From: Doryteuthis pealeii
Taxonomy: Eukaryota > Mollusca > Cephalopoda > Myopsida > Loliginidae
Assembly (NCBI GenBank): GCA_023376005.1
Contig: CM042145.1
Location: 61,787,100-61,851,099 of the forward strand
Reading direction: 5' to 3'
DNA length: 64,000 nucleotides
The notes under the pieces were generated by a model. It did no database searches, was not told where the DNA came from, and worked only from the letters and a program-made list of their open reading frames with translations. The translations under genes were made by a program, and so were the position numbers. Below are positions 22,458-33,310 of the stretch, piece by piece (positions within the stretch are counted from its first letter, which is position 1; each line of letters begins with the position of its first letter).

Positions 22458-22755
22458 AAATTGACCTAGTACACAGAAAAAATATAAGAATGAAAGAAAG
22501 AAAGAAAGAAAGAGTGGGGAAAAGATAGAGAGAGCGGGTGAGCGTTCGGAAGCGATAGCGCTAATCTGTTTCAATCGAACATGATGAAAAGAAGGAAAGA
22601 AAGAAAAAAAGAGTGAGAGAGAGAGTTAAATGAAGATTATTATACTTTGTACATATTGAACTATTTGGCAATACTTCTTAAGTAAACATATCAAACGTTG
22701 TATTAATTACATTATCATACTGTGTTATATCCACAGGTCCTGTTAGTATATATAA
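22224..22755 (+). repeat. Arm 1 of a large inverted repeat (R5)
   Basis: About 530 bp that recurs reversed at 26935-27420. Shared words include GACTGCTATCATCTTGCAAC, CCGCTGAATTCTTATTTC, TCAATCGAACATGAT, ATCAAACGTTGTATTAATTA and TATCCACAGGTCCTGTTAG. Contains (GAAA)n runs at 22418-22457 and 22490-22512 and (GA)n at 22612-22625. No frame recognised. Copy B: 43715-44245. Confidence 0.75.
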
Positions 22756-23040
22756 ATTCACCACGTATCCCCGCAACGATACTTTACGACTCGATTACCT
22801 TTCACTCGCCATGGCCTTTCGTATATTAATCATTCAGAAATCCGATCGGAATAGATACAAGTGATGTCACGAACAAATCAATAATCACAATATATATAAA
22901 TGTAAACAAGTGCTTGGATATCGAACACTGGAACGGGTATATTTAAGAATGGCTGACGACATAGAACTAATAACAAAATAATCGAGATTGGGATGGTTGG
23001 ATTTTAAATAATATTAAATCAACTTGTACAAAATAAAAAA
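22756..23040. other. Non-coding spacer, no gene seen
   Basis: Complex sequence, nearly identical in copy B (44246-44534), without recognised features. Confidence 0.5.
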
Positions 23041-23041
23041 A

Positions 23042-23482
23042 AACACCCTCCGGGCGATGTAAAAATAGATTTTTGAAACATATTGCCTGAGAGGTGGGAG
23101 TTAAAAATTCAATGTCAGCGAGTTTGTACCCTAAGTAAGTAATATGATCAAATTCATTAAAGGATTAAAAAATAAAACAATTTGAAATGTAAACTTTAAA
23201 TATGTATTAAAATAAAACAAACTATATATAGATATATAATACCAGTCATGTATTTATTAAAACTTGTTTTAAAAAACAATGAGGACTGTCTAATGTTGCA
23301 TGTTCAAATTTTGAGTGTATTTATTGAATAAATACACTCAAAATTTGAATATGCCAAAAATCGTCATAACATAGAATAAATTTTATTCTATGTTATGACG
23401 ATTTTGGGTAATGTTATGTAAGCATTGACGTAATTTTTGTTACAGAAAAAAACCGGAAGCGAATCTCCATTATTGATAGAGA
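23042..23482 (-). mobile_element. Degenerate Helitron-H1-like element
   Basis: The left side has the 3' hairpin ACACCCTCCGGGCGATGT but lacks CTAG. The right end GAATCTCCATTATTGATAGA is followed by GA and T, paralleling H1 5' ends. It contains TGTAAGCATTGACGTAATTT near the right end, shared with H1. Houses the paired palindromes at 23299-23405. Copy B: 44535-44976. Confidence 0.55.
23299..23405. repeat. Two adjacent near-perfect palindromes
   Basis: Palindrome 1 spans 23299-23353 and palindrome 2 spans 23357-23405, separated by only a few bases. Each is about 50 bp with essentially no loop. Both are conserved in copy B (about 44790-44896), where the first is even more perfect. Confidence 0.9.
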
Positions 23483-23497
23483 TATAAAACAAATCGG

Positions 23498-23800
23498 GGA
23501 AACAACACCCTCGAGAAAACAGCTATACGGCCACTTACCCCCTATCACACAAAACATCCGAGCGAGACGAACAAGACATGCTGGACACTGCTAGAGAAGC
23601 AATGACGTTCTCCAGTGAAAAATAGCACACGGGCACGCCAGTGCTGGCCGTCCAGCAAAGACCTATATTGACCAGCTTTGCGGGGATACTGGATGCTGTG
23701 CAGAAGACCTCACGAGAGCAATGAATGATCGGGACAGTTTGGCAAGAGATTGTCATGATGGATATCCGTGCTACTAGCGCGACGTGATGATGATGAAACG
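23498..23800 (+). pseudogene. RTE-type non-LTR retrotransposon 3' relic
   Basis: Plus-strand codons give QHPRE, then (after a frameshift) QLYGHLPPITQNIRARRTRH AGHC-stop-RSNDVLQ, and further on AGRPAKTYIDQLCGDTGCCA and EDLTRAMNDRDS. This parallels the C-terminal part of the RTE relic at 21601-22054. It carries internal stops and ends GCGACGTGATGATGATGA, the usual RTE 3' pattern. About 300 bp; the upstream reverse transcriptase is missing. Copy B: 44991-45290. Confidence 0.82.
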
Positions 23801-24262
23801 TGAAAATTAACAAAAGAAATTTAGTGTTACACAGAGAACAATGGAAATATCAAAGCCAGTGTAAGGATACTCTAAATAATTATCTCCCTTCGCGAATTAG
23901 CATGTCCGGTAGGGTTTCACATTACAATTCCAGAAACCTCTTCTCGGTCTCTTTTTTCTCTGTTCTCTGAACATTAGAGACGCTGTCCCTGATCATGCAA
24001 AGAAATGGTAAGGCCAGATGACTATTATCCGCACCTGTCAAGTGTAGTGGACGCAGTCTGTCCTGCCAACCCACCCCCGACGAAAGCGACATAAGGTCGT
24101 CTATGCTCTACACGGTGACAAAACACGAGATTCTCGTCCGCTGGAATTTGCATGTGAACTTGAATAACTGAAATAAATCGGGTTGAATTTTTCGATCCCC
24201 ACCCCCGTTTGAAAACCAGGTAAGCTCATGGGCCCTTTTCCTTTTTATAGTACCCATGATTT
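23801..24262. other. Non-coding spacer, no gene seen
   Basis: Complex sequence conserved between copies (45291-45758 in B). No frame, splice-like exon or RNA structure was convincing. Confidence 0.5.
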
Positions 24263-24383
24263 GGTTATTTCTTATAACTCCAACATAAACAAACGGGAAA
24301 CCCTCTTGACTGATAAATTATTTATTTATTGATCTGAAATTTATTTATTGATCTACTAGGAAAAAAGAAGTTATGATTAGGGT

Positions 24384-24416
<33 letters not shown>

Positions 24417-24504
24417 TAGGGTTAGTTTAATGGGAAAATAAATAAATAATTTATCAGTCAAGGGTGGTTCCCCTTTGTTTATGTTGGAGTTATAGGAAAT
24501 AACC
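24263..24504. mobile_element. Inverted-repeat element with telomere-like core
   Basis: Arms of about 67 bp (24263-24330 and 24436-24504) share TTGACTGATAAATTATTTAT and ACTCCAACATAAACAAA. They flank a core of mixed TTAGGG and TTTAGGG units (24377-24427). Copy B: 45759-46016, with one extra duplicated TTTATTTATTGATCTGAAAT segment and fewer telomere-like units. Confidence 0.75.
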
Positions 24505-25420
24505 ACGATTTTTTCGTTTTCTTTCCCCTTCCCATCCCATTAGAAACTCAAGTTCTCTGGGTGCTTGAGAGGAAAATTTATTTTTGATTTATTTTTGATT
24601 TTTAATTTTATTTTATATTCACCCTCTTCCAAGCAATTTTCGACCTGTGAACTAGTTTTTCAGCCATATTATTAAGTGTGTGTGTGTGGGGGGGGGGTCA
24701 TAGTAATAATCATTTTATTTTTATCATATTTTCCTTTTTCTCTCACATTGTTTTCATTCGGGTTTTCTTTTTCTTTTTAATTGTATATATAATCAAATCA
24801 TCCCCCCTCACTTAGCTGTAGGTTTTTCATAGAGAGACTGGTAAGTTTTGATGTTTCTAGTGTGAATTGGTTTTATGGTAAATGCAAATTTGTAGTATGA
24901 ATTGGGTCACGAATGAAAATTAAATTAAAAGGTAGAATAGAAAAGACCAACATTCCTTCTCCTTGTGCCACATTTTTGTATTTGTTTGCAAAATAAATAT
25001 TGCGCCATGTGTCCAACAGGTAGGTTGCAATTTTTTTAATAAATATTATGTCCCATCTTAAAAATGTAGGCGCTTATAAGTACTCATTAACGTATAAGTG
25101 TCTGGCCTAAAGTCACTTATGGTAGATTTTAATCTACAGATTGGCTCCATAGTTTAATAGATACACGGTCAGGTTTAATTAATCCTAACAAGAAATTCAA
25201 TAAAACTTCCCCTCCCCACCAAAAGATAAAATCCAACAACCTCACCCGCTAGATTAGTGCCTTCTTGGTTGGGACGAGAACTTTCCAGCACACATTATAT
25301 GTATATATGTGTATGGCAGGGTTACATATAAATAAAGTTATTATGGCGCTTATCATATTTAGATAAAGGGTAAATACATGTGCCTCTGAGGATATTTCTA
25401 TATATATACACATACACACA
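24505..25420. other. Non-coding spacer, no gene seen
   Basis: Contains GT/G-run at 24677-24697 and otherwise unremarkable AT-rich DNA. In copy B the same stretch is interrupted by a Helitron at 46809. Confidence 0.5.
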
Positions 25421-25444
25421 TATACACACACACACACAAAACAC

Positions 25445-25525
<81 letters not shown>
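25421..25525. repeat. (AC)n-(TA)n microsatellite
   Basis: AC tracts 25423-25438 and 25453-25479, TA 25480-25520, adjacent to HH-7. Confidence 0.9.
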
Positions 25526-25527
<2 letters not shown>

Positions 25528-25564
25528 GATTTGATTATTATGGCGTGTACATACACAGAATATA

Positions 25565-25925
25565 TACTATTTCTCTGAATGTTTGAGATGAGGCTTGAAG
25601 ATTAGTATTATCTGCGTTATTCGGACTATTGTCCCCATCTTCATTGTTACTTGTACAACGTTTCGGCCGATATGCCCTCCGGCCTTCTTCAGGTATTTCT
25701 TGTCGGACTCGGGAACCTTCTCAAAGTTCAAAGTTCCGTGATGGCTCCCGAATACGACAAGAAAGTTCCCGAGTTCGAAAAGAAGGTTCCCGAGTCCGAA
25801 AAGGTTCCCGAGTCCGACAAGAAATACCTGAAGAAGGTCGGAGGGCATATCGGCCGTAACGTTGTACAAGTAACAATGAAGATGGGGACAATAGTCCGAA
25901 TAACGCAGATAATACAGAATATATA
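25565..25925. mobile_element. Fold-back element HH-7 with hammerhead-like cores
   Basis: Head-to-head inverted units meet near 25722. The minus strand of the left unit reads CTGAAGA (25686-25692), a long GC-rich stem II and GAAAC (25660-25664). The plus strand of the right unit reads CTGAAGA (25828-25834) but GTAAC. A short minisatellite (GTTCCCGAGTCCGA-type units, 25740-25825) lies in the right unit. Open frames across it are repeat translations. Copy B: 47645-48006, where both cores keep GAAAC. Confidence 0.75.
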
Positions 25926-26144
25926 TGTGAATATTTAGAATCTGTTTCTTGGCTATTTTTCAATGAAATAGAAAACCAAGATTACATTTCAGTAAAAGGA
26001 GTTTGATAATCAAGTAGATATTGTTATCCTTCATCGACTAAGCATTTTTTCCATTTTTTTACCAATTCCACATGTTTGTACATGGAAAAATATGTGAATA
26101 ACTCTACAATGGGACACGCCAGTGTATTCTTTCTTTTAATACTA

Positions 26145-26774
26145 CTAGCAAATATATGCACCCTCTGGGTGCAAGTATTTAAGTTTTAATATAATAAAAT
26201 ATCATGTTAAATTAGAAAGGCTAATGAAACTGAATAAGAATTTAGATAAAAATATTTGGAACAGAGGGGGTATAATCGGAAAATAGAACAACTTTGAAAC
26301 TAACTGTTCCACCATTTTCCCTTACTCCCGTCTTTCAGTGGTAAATTTTCCTAATTTAACTATTTAGTTAAAATAGGAAGAAAAGAATAAAATTACAGTT
26401 ATTTCTTTATGTTAATAGATTTCTGTTAAGATTTATCCCCGAGATTTTTGCTCATATTTATTAAGATAAAACCAAACAATTAGAAATCAATAATACTAAA
26501 CATATATTTATTAAAATCAAATTTTTAAAGATCAATATGCAAATTAGCCTTCCCATTCACACTGTAAACCGCTATTTCGTTGAATATATAAATATAATTG
26601 CATGTTATTAGTATGTAGATATTGTTAACTGTCTTAATGATGTAAACCAATTTTACTAATAATTGAGGTTTAAATAAAAAATAAAATTATGGAGAATGTG
26701 TGTAAATAACAAAGGGAATTGTGACTTGTGTAGTTTCGGTTACAGACAAACCCACAATCTCCATTATAATAAGA
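26145..26774 (-). mobile_element. Non-autonomous Helitron H1, present only in copy A
   Basis: Plus-strand ends CTAGCAAATATATGCACCC and CTCCATTATAATAAGA, so the minus strand runs TC...CTAG with hairpin GCACCCAGAGGGTGC just before the end. Flanks are A (26144) and T (26775). The copy B site (48221-48224) is empty, with the flanking A and T directly joined and no target duplication. 630 bp, no coding sequence. Confidence 0.92.
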
Positions 26775-26821
26775 TTTGTATGTATATTACATATATAAAA
26801 GGTTAAATGTTCTTGTATGTG

Positions 26822-26930
26822 TGAATGATCTATGTCTTTGCTACCTTAACTTAGATATATTTGCTCTATCAATGATATTGAACACTCTTTAATTATAAAT
26901 ATAGCAAACTATATTATCAATATTAATTTA
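26822..26930 (-). repeat. R6 repeat, reverse orientation, longer form
   Basis: Contains TCTATGTCTTTGCTACCTTA and ATCAATGATATTGAACAC, matching in reverse 63780-63860. Copy B: 48262-48370. Confidence 0.55.
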
Positions 26931-26934
26931 ACTA

Positions 26935-27408
26935 ACAGAACCTGTGGATATACCACAGTATGATAATTCAATTATTACAACGTTTGATATGTTTATTGCA
27001 AAATAGTTCAATATGTAAAAAGTATAATAATCTTGACTTAACTCTCTCTCTCTCTCTCTCTCTCATTCTTTTTTATTTATTTATCTATTTCCTTCTTTTA
27101 ATTATGTTCGATTGAAGCAGATTAACTTTATTGCTTCCGAGCACTCACCCACTTTCTCTATTTTCTCTCTTTCTTTCTTATATGTTTTATGTGTACCATG
27201 TCCCTTTTCTTCCCTTTCTTTCTTTATAATAAAAACGGAATGGCCCATTATTTAGTTGAGGTGAAGAAATAAGAATTCGGTGGATAAGCAATACCAGATA
27301 ATAAGGATTAACATATTTGCATTTCATATTGGACGATTTGGACGGTCTCGTTTTTAACTAGAGGGTGCTGCAAGATGATAGCGGTCATACTTTTAAGGAA
27401 CATGAGTA

Positions 27409-27420
<12 letters not shown>
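26935..27420 (-). repeat. Arm 2 of large inverted repeat (R5)
   Basis: Reverse counterpart of 22224-22755, separated from it by about 4.2 kb. Contains (TC)n at 27043-27064 where arm 1 has (GA)n. Copy B: 48385-48900, where the TC tract is longer. Confidence 0.75.
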
Positions 27421-27456
<36 letters not shown>

Positions 27457-27459
<3 letters not shown>

Positions 27460-27741
27460 GAGTAAAGTAGCGAATAAATCTGACGGTATCTAGAAAATAG
27501 AGAAACACGAAGAATTCCAAAAAGATGAATTTATTCTTGATGGAGAAGTCGACGTTATAACGTTTCAGTTTTTGCAACTTTCATCAAGACTTGAATTATG
27601 GAGACTCGCAAGTCATCCAGACAGCCTCCATAATTCAAGACCCGATGAAGGTTGCAAAAACCGAAATGTTATAACGTCGACTTTTCCATCAAGAATAAAT
27701 TCATCTTTTTGGAATTCTTTGTTTTTCTATTTTCTACACAC

Positions 27742-27757
<16 letters not shown>
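27457..27757. mobile_element. Fold-back element HH-8 with near-complete hammerhead
   Basis: Inverted arms (about 27470-27610 and 27624-27736) between TA (27413-27457) and AC/TA tracts (27739-27822). On the minus strand, 27592-27546 gives stem I AAGTC/GACTT, TTGATGA, stem II AGTT/AACT, GAAAC, stem III CGTT/AACG and GTC. The only deviation from the core is the first base. The plus strand of the right arm has CCGATGA (27652-27658), GAAA (27663-27666) and GTC (27676-27678). Copy B has the fully canonical form. Confidence 0.82.
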
Positions 27758-27822
<65 letters not shown>

Positions 27823-27823
<1 letters not shown>

Positions 27824-28465
27824 TAGCAAATATATGCACCCTCCGGGTGCAAGTATTTTAGTTAAATTTTATAATAAAATATGATATTAAATTAGAAAGG
27901 CGAAGGAAACTGAATAAGAATGTTGATAAAAAGATTTTGAAAAGAGGGGGGTATGATTGAAAAATAGAACAACTTTGAAACTAACTCTTCCATTATTTTC
28001 CCTTACTCCCGTCTTTCATTGGTAAATGTTCCTAATTAAACTATTTAGTTAAAATAGGAAGTAAAGAATAATATTACAGTTATTTCTTCTTGTTAAGGGA
28101 TTTCTTTTAAGATTTATTGAAGAGATTTTTGCTCATATTCAATAAGATAAAACCAAACAATTAGAAATCAATAATACTAAGCATATATTTATTAAAATCA
28201 ATTTTGTAAGATCAATATGCAATTTAGCCTTCCCATTCATACTGTAACCTCTATTTTGTTGTATATATAATACAATTGCATGTTATTAGTATGTAGATAT
28301 GGTCAACAGTGTAAGTAATGTAAAAACAATTTTATTAATAATTGAAGTTTAAATGAAAATAAAATCATGGAGAATATGATGTAAATAACTAAAGGAATTG
28401 TGACTTATATAGTAATATAGTTTCGGTTACAGACAGACAAACCCACAATCTCCATTATAATAAGA
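27823..28465 (-). mobile_element. Non-autonomous Helitron H1
   Basis: Plus-strand ends CTAGCAAATATATGCACCC and CTCCATTATAATAAGA, flanked by A (27822) and T (28466); hairpin GCACCCTCCGGGTGC. It lies directly against a TA tract. 643 bp. The same insertion is in copy B (49294-49937), so it predates the split of the copies. Confidence 0.88.
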
Positions 28466-29384
28466 TATATATGAGTGTGTGTGTGATGACAACATGATGA
28501 GGTTTCTTTACTGCTTCAACACGACGGGAATTTTCGTCGTGAAAAGCAGATAATTACCATCTTCAATTTGCTCAAGGAATGTTTTGCTCACTGACTCTTT
28601 GAAGAACAATTTTTATAAAAATTTTAACAGTAAGAGCAAGTCCGAAAAAATGATCAAAGCATTTCCCTATCATTACAATCGAGGATCTAATTCGAAATGC
28701 TAGACGGTTGTTAATCATATAAAGATGTGAAAAAAGCTTCTTTTTTTAAAAATTGTGTTAAGAAAAGTTGAGTACCCATCAAGAATTAATAAAACAAAAT
28801 GTCTTTGGCATTAAATAACCCAACAAGGGTTGACATACCGTAAAATTCAACAAATCAAGAAATGCATATTGATTGTGGTCATAACTAACCCAAAGTCCGA
28901 TTAAGAAATAGAGAGAGCGAGGCATCTCAAATCAGCATCCCGACTAGGTAAAAACCTACCATTTCCAAAGAAGTAATGAATATAAGCGTACAATGAATGC
29001 GATTCCCTAACCTCTAAATATCTCTCTCGTGTTGCTAGTATTATAAAAATGTGGTCTAATGATATCAAAATCACCGCATTCTATTAGAAGGTGTTTCAAA
29101 AAAAATAAGACCTACCAGCAAAATAAGATCTAGCATGATTTTTCAGGATGCTTTTTATATAAGCCTTCCCCTTAAGATAAGCCCTAGTTGAGAGCGGCAG
29201 ACAGACAAAAAAATAAGCATTCTTCCCAATTATATCATATAACGCAAACATTCGACATCCCCTGGAAATAAGCCCGGGTGTTATATTTCGGGGGGGAGGG
29301 GGTAATATAAGCCCTGTCTTATTTTCGATGAAACACTTTTGTTAATCCATTCAATAGTTTACACATTTTATTTTCTTGGCGTTA
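28466..29384. other. Non-coding spacer with R3 tail and a short duplicated phrase
   Basis: R3 tail at 28745-28855. The phrase AGTTGAGAGCGG...CAGACAGACAAAAAAA...GCATTCTTC and the TTATATTTCGG/TTATTTTCGA phrases occur both at 29100-29340 and 29580-29755. The satellite precursor thus lies between two diverged direct repeats. No gene seen. Confidence 0.6.
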
Positions 29385-29590
29385 CATCGTGGTGTGATGG
29401 TTAACGAGTTAGTTGTCGCTGATCCATTACAACTGAATAGCACGCAACACTTCACTTTGGTCTTTACTTGGCTAGACTGACGGTCGGAGAGGTTCCCTCC
29501 GATCAATCGGCTAGTCACATCAAGTCATAGCACCTATACCATTGTCCCGACCCTATTGCCCTCATGGCAAACCCTAACACTATGAGACCT
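29385..29590 (+). mobile_element. R3-related unit, single-copy form of the copy B satellite
   Basis: Starts with an A-box-like GTGGTGTGATGGTTAACGAG, then the R3 central segment (ACTTGGCTAGACTGACGGTC, CTCCGATCAATCGGCTAGTC, CATAGCACCTATACCATTG). One unit only. Its left half matches the first and its right half (GGCAAACCCTAACACTATGA) the last unit of the 26-unit array in copy B. Confidence 0.8.
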
Positions 29591-29755
29591 TCCGTTAAAA
29601 TAAGCTCTAGTTGAGAGCGGGCAGACAGACAAAAAAAGCATTCTTCAATCACATCAAAGCGATGCAAAGACCCGACGGCATCCCCCGAAAATAACCCTAG
29701 TGTTATATTTCGGAGTGCAAAATTAAAAGCCTTATCTTATTTTCGAAGAAACACG

Positions 29756-30195
29756 GTAGTATAGCATGTCTGACATGCTATGTATTCTGGCTGGGTTTTT
29801 TATTTTTGTTTTCATTGAACAAACACCATTTGAAATGTAAACAAATATTTTCTAATATGTCTTGTCGCATAGGAAGACCTTACTTCTACGACTGTTGTCG
29901 GGGGAGAAAAAAAAATGAAGGACCTCGTCTTCTTTATTTGCGATAGAACGTTCCAGACCAATGTAGCGGCTAAAAACTGAAAACGTTGCATTTAATAATC
30001 TTCTCACCCCTCTCTTTCACCACCATCCTCCTGCCTTATACCTTCCTTTCCTCTGCCCTGCATGTCCACCTTTTCACTGTATATATGTAACAGTTCTGCT
30101 TCCTAGTAAATTTACAGAGGCGAAATATTAATTGATTGAAATTGTTTATGTTTTATCTACTGTTCTTCAACATTTACTCACATCCACACATTTAT
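29756..30195. other. Non-coding spacer, no gene seen
   Basis: Includes a small palindrome ATAGCATGTCTGACATGCTAT at 29760. Conserved in copy B at 54355-54780. Confidence 0.5.
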
Positions 30196-30231
30196 ATTAT
30201 ATATATATATATATATATGTATATATGTAAG

Positions 30232-30288
<57 letters not shown>

Positions 30289-30480
30289 AAGATTTTTGAA
30301 GGCAATTGACAATTCAATGTGTTGAAAATTATATTTATTTAACTTTTTTTAATTCTAAATATTTTCGGAATAAAATTCCATCATCAGAGTTATTAAAAGT
30401 ACTAGGTGTTTTTTTATATAGTAGTTATCCCACGGCGATGGTGTAATCATCGCCGTGGGATAAGAACTATAAAAAAACAT
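30196..30480. mobile_element. Element HH-9 with hammerhead-like core and terminal hairpin
   Basis: TA tracts (30196-30288) precede AAGATTTTTGAAGGCAATTG. The minus strand reads CTGATGA (30381-30387), stem II GGAAT/ATTCC and GAAA (30363-30366). Downstream is a strong hairpin (TATCCCACGGCGATG and its reverse, about 30424-30464). Copy B: 54785-55100, core 54987-55010, with a T-run expansion beside the hairpin. Confidence 0.72.
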
Positions 30481-30807
30481 TTGAGGAAAGCAGTGCCACG
30501 TCTAAATATAACTACTTTGTCGCCAATGAAGGCCATAGACTGCACACATACCCAGTTGATGTGCCAGAAGTGCCATCACCTAAAAGCCGCCACTGTGCAG
30601 AGGTCTGGCTAAGGACTTCCCCTAGTATCCTTTTGCATTTCCCCCTTCACCATAACTATCGCCAGTGGGTTAAGTTGCAAAAGCAGCAACCCAAAGAGAA
30701 AGGAACGAATCATAAACTGGTCTAATGAACAACCCACACAGTGTTTTGTTTAGAGTGGTGAAGGTTTGTGTTGGACCAACCGCACTTTTTTATTTTTTAT
30801 ATATATA

Positions 30808-31449
30808 CTAGCAAGAATATACACCCGCCGGGTATAGGCATTTAATTGTTAATATAATGAAATATGGACTGTCCACAAAATCTATATGCTTCTTAAAGTA
30901 ATAAATTATCTAAAGTGCACATAGAATTTATCGACATACTGTATATTAAATTAGAAAGACTAACGAAATGAAATAAAAACGTATATATAAATATTGCTTA
31001 TTTTAATTATATCTTAATTGGTTTCTATATAAAATCATCCGTAAGATTTATTTGAATACGTTGGAAATTTAATTACGTTGGAGAATAAAACAATAATATT
31101 AGAGATTAATAACTCTAAGGAATTATTTATTAAACCCGGTTTTGTTAAAACAACTATGCAAATTAATCACACCATATATCATGTAAACCTTTATTTCTTA
31201 GTGATTTATAAGACACATTGCAGGATTTTGAACACACTAATAACATGGGCTGTTTTGAGGCAAATCTAACTCAGATTTTCATAGAGACAGCGTTAATAGA
31301 TAAGATTTATTACTCTATGTATATTAATGATTTTGACTATAAATTAAATACTCATTTATAGACTACGCAATACCTCAGGGTATTGTGACTTAAGCAGTGA
31401 TGTAGTTTCGGTTACAGACAGACATCGAATCTCCATTATGATAAGAAGA
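30808..31449 (-). mobile_element. Non-autonomous Helitron H1, variant subfamily
   Basis: Plus-strand ends CTAGCAAGAATATACACCC (hairpin ACACCCGCCGGGTAT) and CTCCATTATGATAAGAAGA, with A (30807) and T (31450) outside. Shared by copy B at 55438-56079. A 63-codon frame inside it is not a gene. Confidence 0.82.
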
Positions 31450-31469
31450 TGTACATTGAAGAAAATCCC

Positions 31470-32062
31470 AGTTAGGTAGCCGCCCTGTCGTCTGGGGCGC
31501 TAGAATGCACCGACTGCACCTCTACAGAGGGGTAAGACTCCCCCAATGGGGCCACCTGTTGGGCGTGGGTGGCGACCCGTGATGCTTAAGGATAGAGCCC
31601 AGGTGGATGAGCAGTTCATGACATGCAATACTCCACTTTGGCCCTATCTTGGGCTAGACGGGCGGACGGAGAGGCCCCCTCCGATCAATCGGCTGGTCAC
31701 GTCAAGCCCTAGCACCTATATGATTTTCTCAACCCTATTGCCCTTATGGCAAGCCCCAACCCCTTTTTATCATATGGGTGCTAGAAGGCGGTGACTGAGG
31801 GTCTACATGTCCTGGGAATAACGTTAACTCTATCTGATGGTGAGGTTCCAGTTTTGGAGTTTGGGAATGTGGAGCACCCCTTCATCACCATTGCTCCCTG
31901 GTCCACTCTGACCCGGAGTGGTAGTACTTGTTAGGGTCCCATCTATGGGTTAAATAGAAAAATGTATTCATAAAAAAATTGTATTATCCATTAAGAATTG
32001 ATTTATTTCAAAACTTTATCGGCATTAAATGACCCACTGAGGTTGATATGCCGTAAAACAAA
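31470..32062 (+). mobile_element. Repeat R3, longest copy
   Basis: About 590 bp from GCACCTCTACAGAGGGGTAA through GGTGGCGACCCGTGATGCTT, GGCTAGACGGGCGGACGGAG, CTAGCACCTATATGATTTTC, AGAAGGCGGTGACTGAGGG, CTATCTGATGGTGAGGTTCC and GGTAGTACTTGTTAGGGTCC to a tail ending GTTGATATGCCGTAAAAC. At least ten full or partial copies occur in the window. It could be a SINE with a conserved central domain, but I cannot confirm promoter boxes. Copy B: 56100-56705. Confidence 0.75.
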
Positions 32063-32970
32063 ACAAACCAAACCAAACAAACCAAACCAGTTAGGTAGAA
32101 ACCTTCAACTACCAAAGAAGCAATGAATTCAATGAACAAATCCCATTTAAAATGTAAACAAATGTTATATAATACATCTATTCGCATAGGAATGTAAGAA
32201 AAGGATTCAAAGTTATATATACTTGAATACAAGACTCCGACAAAGGTTTGATAAACAAAACATTTAATATATATACAGCACATGGATATAACAAGATACA
32301 TAATACATAGGTAAAACAAAGTTACATGTAGAAAGATAAACATAAAAGTACAGACATGAGACTAAGAATAGTCCATGCTGTAAATAACTTACAGTAATGT
32401 AAGGGGGGCCAAAAGCCCCAACGAGAAGGGGTAGAGCGTGTCTACCCCATGTGTCTCGTAGGTCGAGGAACCAGGAAAAGAGAGGGTGAAGCGTTTGAAC
32501 CAGCCGCTTAAATATAAAACGGCCCCCTAGCGGGAACCAGCAAACTAAACGGGCAGACAACTCAACGGAAGATAATCTCTACTGGAAGATTTTACTTCTC
32601 GATTGTTTTCAGAGGGAAGGAAATGAAGGACCTCGTCGTCTTTCTCATTTGCGACAGAGCACTCCTAATAGCAAGGAAATCAATGTAGGGCTAAAACAGA
32701 AAAAAACGTTGTGTTTGATATAATCTAAAACTGAATTTTATCCCAGTTCGGCGTGACCCCTTGGCGCGATGATAATCAGAACGACAACACAACACATCAG
32801 TCAGAGACGAAAAGGCAATGTTCAAACAAAATTGACATCAATTCTGAAACGCCGGCATTAAACAAACATCAAATCAGAACAAATCATAAACGCATCTACA
32901 GAGTGGAATAATGAAGCTGATGTCTTTCGATTGATTGATAAATACGTTAAGCGGATTTTTTGAAACGAGC
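32063..32970. other. Non-coding spacer, no gene seen
   Basis: Conserved in copy B (56706-57608). Frames of 98-111 codons on the minus strand lack any recognisable domain and one carries disrupting differences between the copies, so they are not called. Confidence 0.5.
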
Positions 32971-32973
32971 CAG

Positions 32974-33017
<44 letters not shown>

Positions 33018-33310
33018 TTTTCATTGCTCATACTGCACAACCAGTATGTGTGTGTACGTGTGTGTGTGTTCGTTTGTGTGTGGTTTTTCCTTATCATACT
33101 GTACAAAAAGTATTGTTGTGTGTGTGCTGCGTGTGCGCGCCTTGTGTGTCTGTCTGTCTGTGTGTATTTCTGTGTGTATTTCTCTCTGTCTGTGTGTATT
33201 TCTGTGTGTGTGTGTGTGGTGTTGTGTTTTGTGTGTTGGTGTGTATATTTCTGTGTGTGTGGTGGTGTGTGTGTGTGTATTTCCTGTGTGTGGTGTGTGG
33301 TTTTCCTTAC
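32971..33310. repeat. GT-rich compound repeat with TGTGTATTTCTG units
   Basis: (GT)n at 32974-33016, then alternating GT runs and TTTTCCTTA(C)TCATACTG / TGTGTATTTCTGTGTG phrases. Copy B shows the same at 57610-58110 and continues beyond the point where A stops. Confidence 0.9.

Noticed and set aside
24370..24427. Telomere end or chromosome terminus
   Set aside because: Only about 50 bp, mixed unit lengths, enclosed by an inverted repeat and unique sequence on both sides; an interstitial telomere-like tract.
25567..25938. Paired plus and minus frames of about 75-100 codons containing VPESEK-like repeats
   Set aside because: They are translations of the HH-7 inverted repeat and its minisatellite; the same frames recur at 47720 and 61629 because the element is repeated.
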